A stretch of DNA of 45,600 bases from an uncultured Lachnospiraceae bacterium (GCA_947246015.1 CAMXQE010000030.1:1-45600), one strand, 5' to 3'; positions 1-10,064 are shown, counted from the stretch's first letter. Translations and numbers: made by a program. Notes: a model not told the origin generated them from the letters alone.

Positions 1-340
1 TAAATACCCGAACCAGCTTTCGGGCGGTGAGTGCCAGAGAGTCGGCATCGTAAGAGCAATCATCAATGATCCGAAGATGCTTTTTGCTGATGAGCCGACA
101 GGCAGTCTGAACTCGGCTTCGAGCCGTGACGTTCTTGATATCTTCACCGAACTGAACGCGAAAGGACAAAGCATTGTAATGGTGACGCACGACATGAAAA
201 CTGCCCTAAGAGGAAACAGGGTGATATATCTTCGTGACGGTGCTGTGATTGGCGAACATGAAATGCCGTCATTCGGCACAAATGATATCAAGGGCAGACA
301 GGATGGCTTGCAAAGATTCCTCGATGACATGGGGTGGTAA
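1..340 (+). CDS. ABC transporter ATP-binding protein, 3' part only (LolD/MacB type)
   Basis: The gene runs in from the left edge. The in-frame reading starts at base 2 and ends with TAA at 338-340, leaving about 112 codons. Visible motifs are the ABC signature LSGGE near the start, a Walker B ending in LFADEPTGSLN, and the switch histidine in VMVTHDM. DEPTGSLN is typical of the LolD/MacB/FtsE/BceA group, which powers FtsX-type permeases rather than solute uptake. The Walker A half lies outside the window. The stop is one base before the ATG of the permease, so the two are almost certainly translationally coupled subunits of one transporter. Family call is firm; substrate is unknown. Confidence 0.93.
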   Translation, partial: KYPNQLSGGECQRVGIVRAIINDPKMLFADEPTGSLNSASSRDVLDIFTELNAKGQSIVMVTHDMKTALRGNRVIYLRDGAVIGEHEMPSFGTNDIKGRQDGLQRFLDDMGW

Positions 341-341
341 T

Positions 342-2882
342 ATGGAAAAGATACTTAGACTTTCTTTTGCAAATATTAAAAAGCACAGGAAACAGACAAT
401 ACTTCTTACTCTGCTGATTGTGTTCTGTATGGCTGTTACATCGGCGGCGATAGCGGGCAGCATTGATATGACGGGCATATTCCCCCGTGTGGCAGATGAG
501 TATGCTGTACATAAAAATGCGCTTTATATCAAAGAGGATTATTACAATGACAGCTTCATTCGGCTGCTTCGTGAAGATGAAAGGGTAACGGACATCGATT
601 CTGTCCGTGTTCTGTTCAGTATAGCAACGAAATACCTCGACAATGAAGGCGAGGAACAGTCGCTGTATATGAGTTTCGTGACTAAGGAGCTGGAAGGGAA
701 CATAGAGCGCTCTCCGATAGAAACGACCCTCACCGATGAGGAGATAGCAGCACTTGAACACCCGATCTATCTGCCCTATGCAGGCAGAGAATCCCTTGCA
801 TCAAAGTTTCGTGAGGGCGACACTTTTGACATAATTTACGGAACAAAGCTGTTCTCCTTTACAGTTGCAGGTTTTTATGAATCTATTTTTATGCCCGAAA
901 CCAATATGGGTTTCCAAATGATTGTTTCGGACAGCGATTATGCTGCTCTGATGACCGTGATTGGCAAGTACGAAATGGTGCTGTTCGACTGCAATCCGCT
1001 TGATGACTGTGAGGATATATGTTTAAAATTTTATGACAGAGTCGAAGAACAGACAGGCAAAGATATCGGATTTAATATTCAGAACTTTGGCCTGTATAAA
1101 AAACTGGGACGGAAAAGCGCTGTTTTCTCGAATATTGTCATTGGTATCATGCTGTTTATGGCGGCTGTTATATTCATTGCCGCTGTTATTATGATACGCT
1201 TCCGTATCGCAGGCGATATACAAGATCAGATACAGTCTATCGGCGTATTGGAAGCACTTGGTTATACATCAAAGGAGATAGCACTTTCCTATACTGCAGA
1301 GTATCTTATGACAGCCCTTGCAGGCGTTATTATCGGCGCAGGCGGCGCATTTGCACTGCTGCCTGTACTGCACAGAGTCGCTGAAACACTTTCGGGACAT
1401 CACGGCAGTCTGCATATCTCTCCGCTCCCGATACTGCTGACGGCATTGACTATCCTTATTTTTGTGGGAATAATCGCACATACGAGAGCTTTGGCAGTAA
1501 AGAAATATCCCCCTGTACAGGCTTTCCGTAAAGGAATGGCTGTTCATCATTTCGGCAAAAACCATTTTCCGCTCAGGAATACTAAAAACAGCGTGCATCT
1601 TCGCCTTGCCCTGAAAGGCTTTTTCGATAATATGAAGCAGAATATCAGTCTTACCATCTGCATAGCTGTTTCGGCATTTGCCGCTGTCGCAGGTATCCTG
1701 ATCGTCGACCTGTTCAGCTCTGATCTGAAAGCTGCTGCAAGACTGACAGGAACGGAGATGCCCGACCTGACAGTGACCGTTATGAACTCTGCCAACACGG
1801 AGGAGCTTGCGGAAAGAATAAACATGATGCAGGGTGTAAAACGTGTGCAGACAGGTTCGTTTGCTTTTGATCTGTCCGAATGGCTGACTCTCTATGTCTT
1901 TGACCGTGAGAGTTATCTTATGCCGATATCCTATCCTGATTTTTCTCAGTGTGAGAACATTCAGGCAACAGCAGGCAGGCTTCCCGAACATAACAATGAG
2001 ATTGCTGTTACAAGGCTGTTCGCTACGCAGCACAGCCTGAAGGTCGGTGACAATCTTACCCTTGAATGCAACAGGGTAAAAAAGAATTACATCATCTGTG
2101 GAATAGTTCCAAGCATGTCCAACAACGGAGCGAATCTCTATATTACCGAACAGGCTTTAAAACGTATCATGCCCGCTTACAGTCCCTCTGCGGTAGAGAT
2201 ATACCTTGAGGACAAAACGGATCAGGCAGAGTTTCAGACACTGCTTATGCAGACCTACGGCAGATCAGTGGCTGATACCCGTAAAACAGAAAGCATCGGC
2301 GATACCGCCGGGGAACGGCTGAGTGCAGAAGCCGATCGGCTGATTGCAGAGTATCTCGCCAATCACGGTGCAGATCATATCGAATACTCGATACAGATCG
2401 GCGATAAGACTATATCAGGTTCAAGTGAGAGTTTTGCTATCAAAAATGTGCAGAACATCGAACATATCCTGCAGACGCAGCTCGGAGGCATTTTCAGCAT
2501 GATCAGCCTGACATCCTGGTCACTTATGGGTATCGCAGCAGTCGTTTCAGCTATCATTATCATAGCCCTTATGGAGCAGGCTGTCAGACGGCAGAGAAAA
2601 GAACTTGGTATCATGCTCGGACTCGGCTACACCACAAAGGAGCTTATGGTACAGCTTGCAATGCGTATCATGCCTGCTGTAATCGTGGCAATTATCCTTG
2701 GCACTGTCGGTGCGGCGGCTGTGCTTCATGCGGCAATGGACGTTATGGTCGGCACAACACCCATCAATATCCCCATGATGATTGTTGCAATTATAATTAT
2801 GATACTGTTCTGCTTCGGCAGTGCGTATGTCGGTGCAGGCAGGATAAAGAAGATTTCCGTAACAGAGCTTATGACCGAATAA
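342..2882 (+). CDS. FtsX/MacB-family ABC transporter permease, 846 aa
   Basis: A membrane subunit partnered with the ATPase just upstream. About eight hydrophobic segments are visible in two sets of four: near residues 18-39, 263-285, 317-343 and 363-383, then 434-458, 723-744, 777-799 and 808-830. Each set has a large extracytoplasmic loop after its first helix, which is the duplicated FtsX topology of BceB- and MacB-like proteins. I chose the ATG at 342 (MEKILRLSF) because it directly follows the ATPase stop with a GGGGTGG site before it. An upstream ATG at 249 in the same frame would overlap the ATPase. These transporters usually handle antimicrobial peptides, lipids or mechanotransmission rather than nutrient import. 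The downstream two-component pair fits a sensing and resistance role (inference). Confidence 0.92.
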   Translation: MEKILRLSFANIKKHRKQTILLTLLIVFCMAVTSAAIAGSIDMTGIFPRVADEYAVHKNALYIKEDYYNDSFIRLLREDERVTDIDSVRVLFSIATKYLDNEGEEQSLYMSFVTKELEGNIERSPIETTLTDEEIAALEHPIYLPYAGRESLASKFREGDTFDIIYGTKLFSFTVAGFYESIFMPETNMGFQMIVSDSDYAALMTVIGKYEMVLFDCNPLDDCEDICLKFYDRVEEQTGKDIGFNIQNFGLYKKLGRKSAVFSNIVIGIMLFMAAVIFIAAVIMIRFRIAGDIQDQIQSIGVLEALGYTSKEIALSYTAEYLMTALAGVIIGAGGAFALLPVLHRVAETLSGHHGSLHISPLPILLTALTILIFVGIIAHTRALAVKKYPPVQAFRKGMAVHHFGKNHFPLRNTKNSVHLRLALKGFFDNMKQNISLTICIAVSAFAAVAGILIVDLFSSDLKAAARLTGTEMPDLTVTVMNSANTEELAERINMMQGVKRVQTGSFAFDLSEWLTLYVFDRESYLMPISYPDFSQCENIQATAGRLPEHNNEIAVTRLFATQHSLKVGDNLTLECNRVKKNYIICGIVPSMSNNGANLYITEQALKRIMPAYSPSAVEIYLEDKTDQAEFQTLLMQTYGRSVADTRKTESIGDTAGERLSAEADRLIAEYLANHGADHIEYSIQIGDKTISGSSESFAIKNVQNIEHILQTQLGGIFSMISLTSWSLMGIAAVVSAIIIIALMEQAVRRQRKELGIMLGLGYTTKELMVQLAMRIMPAVIVAIILGTVGAAAVLHAAMDVMVGTTPINIPMMIVAIIIMILFCFGSAYVGAGRIKKISVTELMTE

Positions 2883-2900
2883 AGCGGGAGGAATTATATT

Positions 2901-4853
2901 ATGAAGAAGATAACAGCGGCAATAGCAGCGCTCATGATACTGGTGGCGATACCCGTTACGACAGCTTACGGTGCAGACAGGGAAACGACACCTGTACAGA
3001 CCAAGATAAAAGCCGATACCGTTTCGGCAGTAGGCTCGGTAAGCAAGATATTCTGTACGACTGCGGCATTACAGCTTTATGAGCAGGGACTGCTCGACAT
3101 TGACGCCCCTGTGACGGATTATGTCCCCGAATTTACAATGCAGGACGAGCGGTATAAAGATATCACTGTGAGAATGCTCATGAATCACACTTCCGGACTT
3201 ATGGGAATGGTATATGATGATATGATGCTCTATGATGATATTGACATGACATATCATGACAGATTCCTTGGATATCTGAAAAATGCACGTCTGAAAGCTG
3301 ACCCGGGAACACTTGCGACTTACAGCAATGACGGTTTCACACTGCTTGAAATCGTGGTGGAGCGTGTCAGTGGTGAGAGTTTTACCGATTATGTGGAGAA
3401 TCATATCTCAAAGCCGCTGGGGCTTGAAAACACCGGAACGGCTGCAAAAATGTACGGCAGTAAGAATACGGCGAATATCTTTGCCGGCGGTATACCGTAT
3501 GATACGGACTACTGTATGGCATTCGGCTCGGGCGGCATCATGTCCACAGCAACGGAGCTTTGTGAATTCGGCACGGCATTCTTCAAAGGTGATGAGACTT
3601 TGCTCAGACAATCGTCAAAGGACGAAATGCAGAAGAACAATGCCCGTGACAAATATGAGAATGCATTCGGTCTCGGCTGGGATGCAGTTGATTTCAGCAA
3701 AAACTGGACGACAAGTGAGGACGTTCAGATCATGTTCAAGGGCGGTTCGCTGTTGCATCAGTATGCAGGACTTATGGTAGCTTCCGATGAACAGATAAGC
3801 GTGTCGGTGACAATGAACGGCGGCGAAGCAACGCAGGCTCTGATGCTGACTGAATCGCTCATGCTCTCCGCTCTTGCGGAAAAGGGCATAACAGTTACTT
3901 TTGACGAACCGAAAATAATGGAAACAGCGGACAAAGTTCCGGAAAAATATCTGAAAATGGCGGATATCTATGCGAAAGAGGACGGCATATTCAAGGTGGA
4001 GTTCCCCGACGGGAAATATATGGTGATTACCGAAATCACAGCAGAAAACCCCAAGGCAAAACGGTATATGTACACTGCTGATGACAGCTTTGTGCTTATG
4101 GACGGTGAACCCGGTTCGGATAATTTTGTTCAGGCAGGCGATCAGGAACTGCTTACATTTACCGAAAGGAATGGTAATACCTATATCTGTAAGTATGAAA
4201 ATACCTATGCGGATGGCTTCGGACGGTATATAGATTCAACTTACTATCTGCAAAGAGTGGGAGAGTTTAACGTCAGCGACAGCGTTCAGCAGGCTTGGAC
4301 GCAGAGAAACGGAAAAAAATACTACATGACAAACATGAAGTATTCCAACGCTTTTTACAATGTAAGCCCCTGCGTTAAGCTGAATGTCCCCGAGGGTATA
4401 AACGGCTGTGCGAAGTTTACGGGTGAGATGATGCTCCGGAAGACGGTGAGTTTTACCAATGAAAATAAGGCTGAGGGTTTTGTGCTGATACCCGGCGAAG
4501 CAGGACGGGATCTGATTGATTTTGAAGTGTTCACCGAGAACGGCTGTGAATACCTGCGCACGGGCGAGCAGGCTTTGATGCTGGTAAGTGAGGATTCAAT
4601 TCACAATCTTACGGCGGATATTCACGAAATAGCTCTTGAAACGGGACGGGCAAAGTGGTATAAGATAGGTGAGATGGACTTAAAGTCCGTTACCCTTGAT
4701 ATTCCCGAAAGGGCAGCAGTTTATATTTATGATAAGTTTGATAACGTGGTTTACTCAAGCTATATGAAAGGCTATGGAAACAATGTGACACTTCCTGAAA
4801 GCGGAAAGATTGTATTCATAGGCGAGAGCGGCGAAAAGGTGGGTATCGGCTGA
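2901..4853 (+). CDS. Secreted serine hydrolase, beta-lactamase/penicillin-binding-like fold, 650 aa
   Basis: The protein begins with a signal peptide (basic MKK, hydrophobic stretch to about residue 22, then AYGAD). The serine-hydrolase motifs follow: SVSK at residues 46-49 (nucleophile Ser and Lys) and YSN at 141-143. A GGSLLHQYAG segment stands where the third motif (KTG or HxG) is expected. The C-terminal half, beyond about residue 340, is probably a beta-rich extension. It sits 18 bases after the permease with GGGAGG before the ATG. Only about 20 residues separate the signal peptide from the catalytic serine, where family members normally have 40-60 residues of N-terminal strands, so the domain looks N-terminally shortened. 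Enzymatic activity is therefore uncertain. Confidence 0.82.
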   Translation: MKKITAAIAALMILVAIPVTTAYGADRETTPVQTKIKADTVSAVGSVSKIFCTTAALQLYEQGLLDIDAPVTDYVPEFTMQDERYKDITVRMLMNHTSGLMGMVYDDMMLYDDIDMTYHDRFLGYLKNARLKADPGTLATYSNDGFTLLEIVVERVSGESFTDYVENHISKPLGLENTGTAAKMYGSKNTANIFAGGIPYDTDYCMAFGSGGIMSTATELCEFGTAFFKGDETLLRQSSKDEMQKNNARDKYENAFGLGWDAVDFSKNWTTSEDVQIMFKGGSLLHQYAGLMVASDEQISVSVTMNGGEATQALMLTESLMLSALAEKGITVTFDEPKIMETADKVPEKYLKMADIYAKEDGIFKVEFPDGKYMVITEITAENPKAKRYMYTADDSFVLMDGEPGSDNFVQAGDQELLTFTERNGNTYICKYENTYADGFGRYIDSTYYLQRVGEFNVSDSVQQAWTQRNGKKYYMTNMKYSNAFYNVSPCVKLNVPEGINGCAKFTGEMMLRKTVSFTNENKAEGFVLIPGEAGRDLIDFEVFTENGCEYLRTGEQALMLVSEDSIHNLTADIHEIALETGRAKWYKIGEMDLKSVTLDIPERAAVYIYDKFDNVVYSSYMKGYGNNVTLPESGKIVFIGESGEKVGIG

Positions 4854-4887
4854 TATGTGCCGCTGAGAGGCGGCATGGAGGATTAGT

Positions 4888-5601
4888 ATGGATTATAAGT
4901 GCCTGATGATAGACGATGATGAAATCATTGCCGAAAACACGGCGGAGTATTTTAATGCGTTCGATATAAAAACGGCTTATGTCACAAGCTATGAGAATGC
5001 GGTGGATTTCCTTGCGGAGAACACCGTTTCTCTGTTGCTTTTAGATATAAACCTTGGGGACAAGTCCGGCTTTGAGCTGTGTAAGAGCATAAGGAGCGAA
5101 TACAATATGCCCATCCTTTTCATCAGTGCCCGTACAAGCGATGACGATTTGCTCATGGCATTTAATATCGGCGGAGATGATTATATCAAAAAGCCTTTCA
5201 AGATGAATATTCTCATTGCAAAGGTCAGGGCTATCCTGAACAGATACGAAAGTACACAGTCTGCAGTGAAAGAATCGCCTAAAACGACAAGCAGCAGAAA
5301 AATACAGATCATTGGCGGTCTGTTTCTTGATACACAGTCGCACTGCATAAGCAAAAACGGAGAACAGATTACGCTGAAAGCGCTTGAATACAAAATGCTG
5401 TTCTATTTTCTGGAGCATAGAGGAAAGGTCATAACAAAGGACGAGTTCTTGCAGAATGTGTGGAAAGACGAGTGCGTCGGTGAGGGTACGGTTGCGGTGC
5501 ATATCCGTCATCTTCGGGAAAAGCTCGAAGCCGACCCGAATGAGCCGGAGATTATAAAAACTGTTTGGGGCGTAGGATATATCATGGGTGAAACGTCATG
5601 A
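4888..5601 (+). CDS. OmpR/PhoB-family response regulator, 237 aa
   Basis: The receiver domain spans about residues 3-115. It has the acidic cluster MIDDDE near residues 8-12, the phospho-acceptor D53 in LLLLDINLGD, and the conserved lysine in DYIKKPF (K102). A winged-helix DNA-binding domain occupies about 140-236, with the typical ending VWGVGYIMGE. The stop overlaps the histidine kinase start (ATGA-type overlap at 5598-5601), so the two are co-translated. Position downstream of the ABC transporter and hydrolase suggests it controls this operon, as in BceRS- and VanRS-like modules (inference). Confidence 0.95.
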   Translation: MDYKCLMIDDDEIIAENTAEYFNAFDIKTAYVTSYENAVDFLAENTVSLLLLDINLGDKSGFELCKSIRSEYNMPILFISARTSDDDLLMAFNIGGDDYIKKPFKMNILIAKVRAILNRYESTQSAVKESPKTTSSRKIQIIGGLFLDTQSHCISKNGEQITLKALEYKMLFYFLEHRGKVITKDEFLQNVWKDECVGEGTVAVHIRHLREKLEADPNEPEIIKTVWGVGYIMGETS

Positions 5602-6851
5602 GGTACGGAAGAACGCTTATTCTTTTTACGGTGACCGTTGCCTGCTGTATCGGGATATTCGTCATGACGGGCAGGCAAAAAAATATGCCGGACATCGTCC
5701 TGCAAAATGATATTGCTGAAACAGTAAGGGAGAATATGAATAACCTTGCTATTCTTGAAGAAAAGTTTCCCGATACCGATATACTTGTGTTTGATACGGA
5801 GGGTTTCTGCATCTATCCCGGCGATGAAAACTTAACGCTCACGAAATCAAGAAATAACGGTTATCTGTGTCTTGCGGTGACGGACGGTGACAGATTTCTT
5901 GCAACAGCAGCGATGCCGGACCCGTCTTTTTCGGAGTATAACAAGGTCTTTGTTCAACTGACCTGTGCGGCTGTAATACTGTTTCTTATCATGGTAACGG
6001 CGGCAGTATCGTTCTATCTGTATATCAGCAGGAACATCTTAAAGCCGTTTTGCAAGATGAAAGAGTTTGCAGGCAGGATAGCAATGGGCGATCTCGACAG
6101 TTCTCTTGAAATGGAGCGCAGCAATCTGTTTGGGGCTTTCACCGAGAGCTTTGATATCATGCGTGAGGAATTGAGAGCATCAAAAGCCAGAGAAACAGAA
6201 CTCAAACGAAAAGAAAAAGAGCTTGCTGCTGAGCTGAGTCACGACCTGAAAACGCCTATTACGGGTATCAACACAATCTGCGATGTGCTGAGTCTGAAAG
6301 TACAGGATAAATATGTTCTTGGCAAGGTTGAGGGCATACAGAAGAAGACACAGCAGATGGAACTGCTCGTCACTGATCTGCTGACTGCTGCACTTGACGA
6401 TCTTGGCGAGATGACCGTGAACTGCACGGATGAAAATGCGGCTGTGCTGTATGATATCATCAGGGCGGCGGATACACGTTCTCTTGTGAGAAGGAGTACG
6501 ATACCCGAATGTATGATACACATTGACATAAAACGTATGGAACAGGTTATCGGAAACATTATCGGTAATTCTTATAAATATGCCGATACTCCCATAGACA
6601 TTGAGGGTGCTTCGAGCGGAGACTATCTGAAACTGTCAATTACCGATTACGGCAAGGGCGTTCCGGCTGACGAGCTTGATCTTATAATGAACAAATTTTA
6701 CCGTGGCAGGAACGTAAAAGATTCCGACATAGACGGCAGCGGTCTGGGGCTGTATATCGCTTTGGCACTTATGGTTAAAATGAACGGTGAACTTATATGT
6801 TCAAGCAAGGGTAAAGGACTGACAGTGACGTTGATGATCCTGCTGTCGTAG
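5598..6851 (+). CDS. Sensor histidine kinase, 417 aa
   Basis: Two transmembrane helices (about residues 6-23 and 119-140) flank a short extracytoplasmic segment of about 95 residues, followed by a HAMP-like linker. The HisKA motif ELSHDLKTPITG carries the phospho-acceptor H215. The HATPase domain shows the N box (NIIGNSYKYAD), G1 (DYGKGVP) and G2 (GSGLGLYI). It is cognate to the response regulator whose stop codon it overlaps. The extracytoplasmic domain is larger than in BceS-type kinases, so it could sense a ligand itself rather than only through the transporter (inference). No clear terminator follows the stop. Confidence 0.94.
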   Translation: MRYGRTLILFTVTVACCIGIFVMTGRQKNMPDIVLQNDIAETVRENMNNLAILEEKFPDTDILVFDTEGFCIYPGDENLTLTKSRNNGYLCLAVTDGDRFLATAAMPDPSFSEYNKVFVQLTCAAVILFLIMVTAAVSFYLYISRNILKPFCKMKEFAGRIAMGDLDSSLEMERSNLFGAFTESFDIMREELRASKARETELKRKEKELAAELSHDLKTPITGINTICDVLSLKVQDKYVLGKVEGIQKKTQQMELLVTDLLTAALDDLGEMTVNCTDENAAVLYDIIRAADTRSLVRRSTIPECMIHIDIKRMEQVIGNIIGNSYKYADTPIDIEGASSGDYLKLSITDYGKGVPADELDLIMNKFYRGRNVKDSDIDGSGLGLYIALALMVKMNGELICSSKGKGLTVTLMILLS

Positions 6852-6899
6852 TTTGCTGTATAATGTATCTCGGATAATTATGCCAGAAGAGGAGAAAAA

Positions 6900-7784
6900 A
6901 TGGTTATACGGTATTTGGAGATTTTAGAAGCAATAGCAGAAACCGGAACATTTACAAGCGCTGCCAAAAAACTGTATATTACACAATCTGCAGTTTCCCA
7001 CGCAGTCGCAGAACTTGAAAAGCAGGCAGGAACAGCCCTCTTTGAGCGTTTGCCCAAGGGAGTTACCTTAACTCCCTGCGGCGTTTCTCTTTTAGAGGAG
7101 TCACGTCATATTTTAACGGCCTGCAGGAATTTGGACAGAAGAATCAATCATTTAGAAGAAAATACTCCTGTTCATATTGTGTCAAGCATTACGATTGCCT
7201 CTTTTCTGCTTCCTGAAATACTTAGTGAATTGAAAACTTCTTTTCCCCAGATTCAACTTTCTGTTCGGGTTGCAAGTGCAAATGCTGCCATCGATATTTT
7301 ACAACGCGGAAATGCGGATATTGCATTTTGGGAAGGCGCCGCGCCAAAGGGTAATTTCCAAACAATTTTCTTAGGCTCGTATAAATTATGTGCTGCCTGT
7401 TCACCTGATTTTGATTTATCTCCCCCAGTCATTACGCCGGACCAATTATGCAGCTATCCGTTACTGCTTCGCGAACGGGGAAGTGCAATCCGTGATACGT
7501 TAGACAATACGCTTGCACTTGCCAACCTGAAAGCAGAGCCTGTTTGGGAAAGCGTTAATTCACTTGCCCTTATCAAAGCTGCAGAAGCCGGGCTGGGCAT
7601 TACCATTTTACCGGAAAAATTGTTATCTGATTCTCTGATGTTAAAAAAAGTACGATTGATTCATTTAGATAAAATGAAGATGGAAAATCAGATGTTAGCC
7701 TTGTTCCACAAGGACAAATATATTACAAAACCTTTCCAAATTTTAATAGACCAGCTAAAGAATAAAGATATATTCATGTTGTAG
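6900..7784 (+). CDS. LysR-family transcriptional regulator, 294 aa
   Basis: An N-terminal winged helix-turn-helix occupies about residues 1-60, with the hallmark FTSAAKKLYITQSAVSHAV and then ALFERL. A periplasmic-binding-protein-like effector domain spans about 90-290. AGAGGAGAAAAA precedes the ATG and supports this start. The gene is visibly more AT-rich than the operon upstream and the genes downstream, which suggests a separate origin. The usual divergently transcribed target is absent: the neighbours run in the same direction, so the target cannot be named. Confidence 0.92.
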   Translation: MVIRYLEILEAIAETGTFTSAAKKLYITQSAVSHAVAELEKQAGTALFERLPKGVTLTPCGVSLLEESRHILTACRNLDRRINHLEENTPVHIVSSITIASFLLPEILSELKTSFPQIQLSVRVASANAAIDILQRGNADIAFWEGAAPKGNFQTIFLGSYKLCAACSPDFDLSPPVITPDQLCSYPLLLRERGSAIRDTLDNTLALANLKAEPVWESVNSLALIKAAEAGLGITILPEKLLSDSLMLKKVRLIHLDKMKMENQMLALFHKDKYITKPFQILIDQLKNKDIFML

Positions 7785-7830
7785 CCGGCAGCAGACCCCG
7801 TGCTGCAAACGTAATCCGTTTATGGAAATC

Positions 7831-7859
7831 TTGTAAAAGCAGCAAAGGTAATATATAAT
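7831..7859 (+). promoter_or_regulatory. Sigma-A promoter upstream of the 7930 gene
   Basis: TTGTAA at 7831-7836 and TATAAT at 7854-7859 are separated by exactly 17 bases. The -10 is a perfect consensus and the -35 matches four of six. It lies about 65 bases before the small membrane-protein gene. Confidence 0.6.
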
Positions 7860-7929
7860 ATGAGAGAAATAGGAAAGTGAAGATACAGTGACTTATGAAA
7901 TATAGAAGAATATTTTATGAGGAGGTCTT

Positions 7930-8364
7930 ATGGGAGCATATATGGGGGAATCCTGGGATGGGTTTGACGGCCGGGATAATAAATATGATGAAAAGAAAGA
8001 TAAGAAATGGAATTCCGGTATATGGAAGCTGATAGCGTGCCTGTCCGTGTTAATGCTTATTTATATAGCTGTCAATCATATGAAGGATGTGCTTTTGGTA
8101 AAGCAGGGAATCTGTCTGGATGCGGAATATGATGAAGAAAAAATGACAGCGTTTTACAAGGATGAGAACGGACAGCAGTATACCTATTACTTAAGTTCTT
8201 ATGAACCGGAGAGCAGGGACGGCCGCGTGAAATTATATTACCGGAATAATATCCGGGCGGCCAGGCCGAAGAACAGTGCCATGTCATATATCAGGAATTA
8301 TGGGTTCTTTGGTATAATACTGGCAATAGCGGTATGGAGGATATGGAAAGTTTATAAGGGATAG
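7930..8364 (+). CDS. Small membrane protein of unknown function, 144 aa
   Basis: I do not recognise this family. A charged N-terminus (about residues 1-30, rich in D and K) precedes a hydrophobic helix at about 32-50. An extracytoplasmic or folded segment of about 70 residues follows, with many Tyr and acidic residues, and a second helix lies at about 122-140. The start has a near-perfect ribosome site, GAGGAGGT, four bases before the ATG. Its own promoter upstream and a strong terminator downstream make it a single-gene unit. The middle segment with alternating residues could be a small beta-rich domain, as in DUF3592-type proteins, but this is only an impression. Confidence 0.75.
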   Translation: MGAYMGESWDGFDGRDNKYDEKKDKKWNSGIWKLIACLSVLMLIYIAVNHMKDVLLVKQGICLDAEYDEEKMTAFYKDENGQQYTYYLSSYEPESRDGRVKLYYRNNIRAARPKNSAMSYIRNYGFFGIILAIAVWRIWKVYKG

Positions 8365-8392
8365 GGGATGCTTATTCGTACTATCCAAATAA

Positions 8393-8433
8393 AAAGTGTA
8401 AAGTCTTTTAGTATTTAGCAGACTTTACACTTT
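8393..8433. terminator. Bidirectional intrinsic terminator
   Basis: A 13-bp perfect inverted repeat, AAAGTGTAAAGTC at 8393-8405 and its complement at 8421-8433, encloses a 15-base loop. T-rich tracts follow on both strands (TTTGGTTTG on plus, TTTTATTTGG on minus). It lies between the convergent genes ending at 8364 (plus) and 8469 (minus) and can serve both. Confidence 0.8.
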
Positions 8434-8468
8434 GGTTTGTTAACTTTTGATATGGAAAGGTGTAAAGC

Positions 8469-10064
8469 CTACTCCATTTCATTTGTTTTCGCTTCTTCGT
8501 GATACTCTTTTTCTGTGTTCACGCTCCAGACATTGCTCTTGTCCCTGATTCCGTTCTTGATATTCTTTACAGCCTCGAAAGAGGTGCACATGGAATGGTC
8601 GATATTGTTGTAGCGGTGCTGGCCGTTCCGGCCGACGCAGTACAGATTATCGATGGTGTTGAGGTAATCCACCAGTTTATCCATGTGTTTGTATGTGTCA
8701 AAGTAAGCGGGATAAGCTTTCTTCACATGTTCGGAGTGGGTGTCGAGCACATCGGATGCACTGTCAATCAATCCCATCTTCACCATTTCGCCTACTGCGA
8801 ATCTGGTAAAGGCTTTATCGGACATATTCCAGTATTTGTCTCCCTCGTTGCAGAAATATTCCAGACCGACCCATACCGTGTGCTTCAGGTCTTTTATCAT
8901 GTAGGGGGACCAGTTGTTGTAAATCTGCAGGCGGCCCAGTTTGACTGTGCGGTCGTGGACATAAATCCAGCAGTCAGGAACGATATTGCCGACCGTCTTC
9001 ATTTTAGTCCGGTTCTTCAGGTTCAGCTTCGGAACGAGGACACCCAGGGTACGATAATCGCGGTACGGAAGCCCGGCTGCGATATGCGCTATTTTCTTCG
9101 GAACATCATTCATGCCGCCGACCAGGTCTTTGACTGGCATGGAGGAGATGAAAATGTCGCCTTCCATCGTAAGCGTTTCTCCGTCGTGTTCGTAGGCGAG
9201 GGCTGTGATGTGGTTGTTTTCATCTTTGATGAATCCGGTAACTTTGCTGTTTTTCAATATCTTCCCGCCCAGTTTGGTGATTTCCTCGGCAGTTACGTCC
9301 CACAGCTGGCCCGGACCCAGTTTCGGATATTTGAACTGTTCAATTAACGATGTTTCGACTTTGCGGTTTTTCCGGTTGGGAAGGAGTTTGGCAAACATAT
9401 CTTTTATGATGGCAAAGATAGACAGTCCTTTCACGCGCTGTGCTCCCCAATTGGGATCAATTTCGTTGGGGTGGCGTCCCCAGAGGTTTTCTGTATAGTT
9501 TTCAAAAAACATGGCGTACAGCTTGCGCCCGAAACGGTTTACATAAAAATCTTCCAGAGAATTTTCTTTCCGTTTATGGAACTGGGCGGCAAGATAACTG
9601 AAAAATACCTGAATCGTGGTCAGGATTCCCATGTTTTTCAGTGTTTCGAATTTTAAGGATATCGGATAGTCAAAAAATTTCTTTTTAAAATAAATGCGGG
9701 AAACACGATTCCGGTTCAGCATGACCCGGTCTTCTTTCTGCGGATCCGGGCCGCCCTTGGCAAGCGGCATGGAGCGTTTTAACAGGATATCATCATAGGT
9801 AGGGGCTCCCTGTTCGGGAAGCATCCGGTTCCACCATTCGTTCACTTCGGGTACTTTGGAGAAGAAGCGGTGTCCGCCCATATCCATGCGGTTGCCTTTA
9901 TAGTTCACCGTCCGGGAAATGCCGCCCATGGCTTCGCTTTCCTCGAATACGATGACTTCATAATCGTTGTCTATATCAGGACTGCCAGGCTGTCTGTCAG
10001 TCAATAATTCATAAGCTGCGGTAAGTCCGGCGGGACCGGCACCGATAATCAATACTTTCCTCAT
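8469..10064 (-). CDS. FAD-dependent oxidoreductase related to UDP-galactopyranose mutase, 531 aa
   Basis: The N-terminus has the dinucleotide-binding motif [17 protein letters not shown], then [12 protein letters not shown]. Near the C-terminus [18 protein letters not shown] matches the conserved end of the UDP-galactopyranose mutase/protoporphyrinogen oxidase-like group found in polysaccharide loci. Known relatives either interconvert UDP-galactopyranose and UDP-galactofuranose or are uncharacterised flavoenzymes of sugar metabolism. At 531 aa it is longer than a classic Glf (about 370-390), so I do not assign glf. It is transcribed opposite to its neighbours, toward the terminator at 8393. 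AGGA lies upstream of the start codon. A role in supplying an unusual sugar to the nearby polysaccharide is inferred from context. Confidence 0.85.
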   Translation of the reverse strand: MRKVLIIGAGPAGLTAAYELLTDRQPGSPDIDNDYEVIVFEESEAMGGISRTVNYKGNRMDMGGHRFFSKVPEVNEWWNRMLPEQGAPTYDDILLKRSMPLAKGGPDPQKEDRVMLNRNRVSRIYFKKKFFDYPISLKFETLKNMGILTTIQVFFSYLAAQFHKRKENSLEDFYVNRFGRKLYAMFFENYTENLWGRHPNEIDPNWGAQRVKGLSIFAIIKDMFAKLLPNRKNRKVETSLIEQFKYPKLGPGQLWDVTAEEITKLGGKILKNSKVTGFIKDENNHITALAYEHDGETLTMEGDIFISSMPVKDLVGGMNDVPKKIAHIAAGLPYRDYRTLGVLVPKLNLKNRTKMKTVGNIVPDCWIYVHDRTVKLGRLQIYNNWSPYMIKDLKHTVWVGLEYFCNEGDKYWNMSDKAFTRFAVGEMVKMGLIDSASDVLDTHSEHVKKAYPAYFDTYKHMDKLVDYLNTIDNLYCVGRNGQHRYNNIDHSMCTSFEAVKNIKNGIRDKSNVWSVNTEKEYHEEAKTNEME

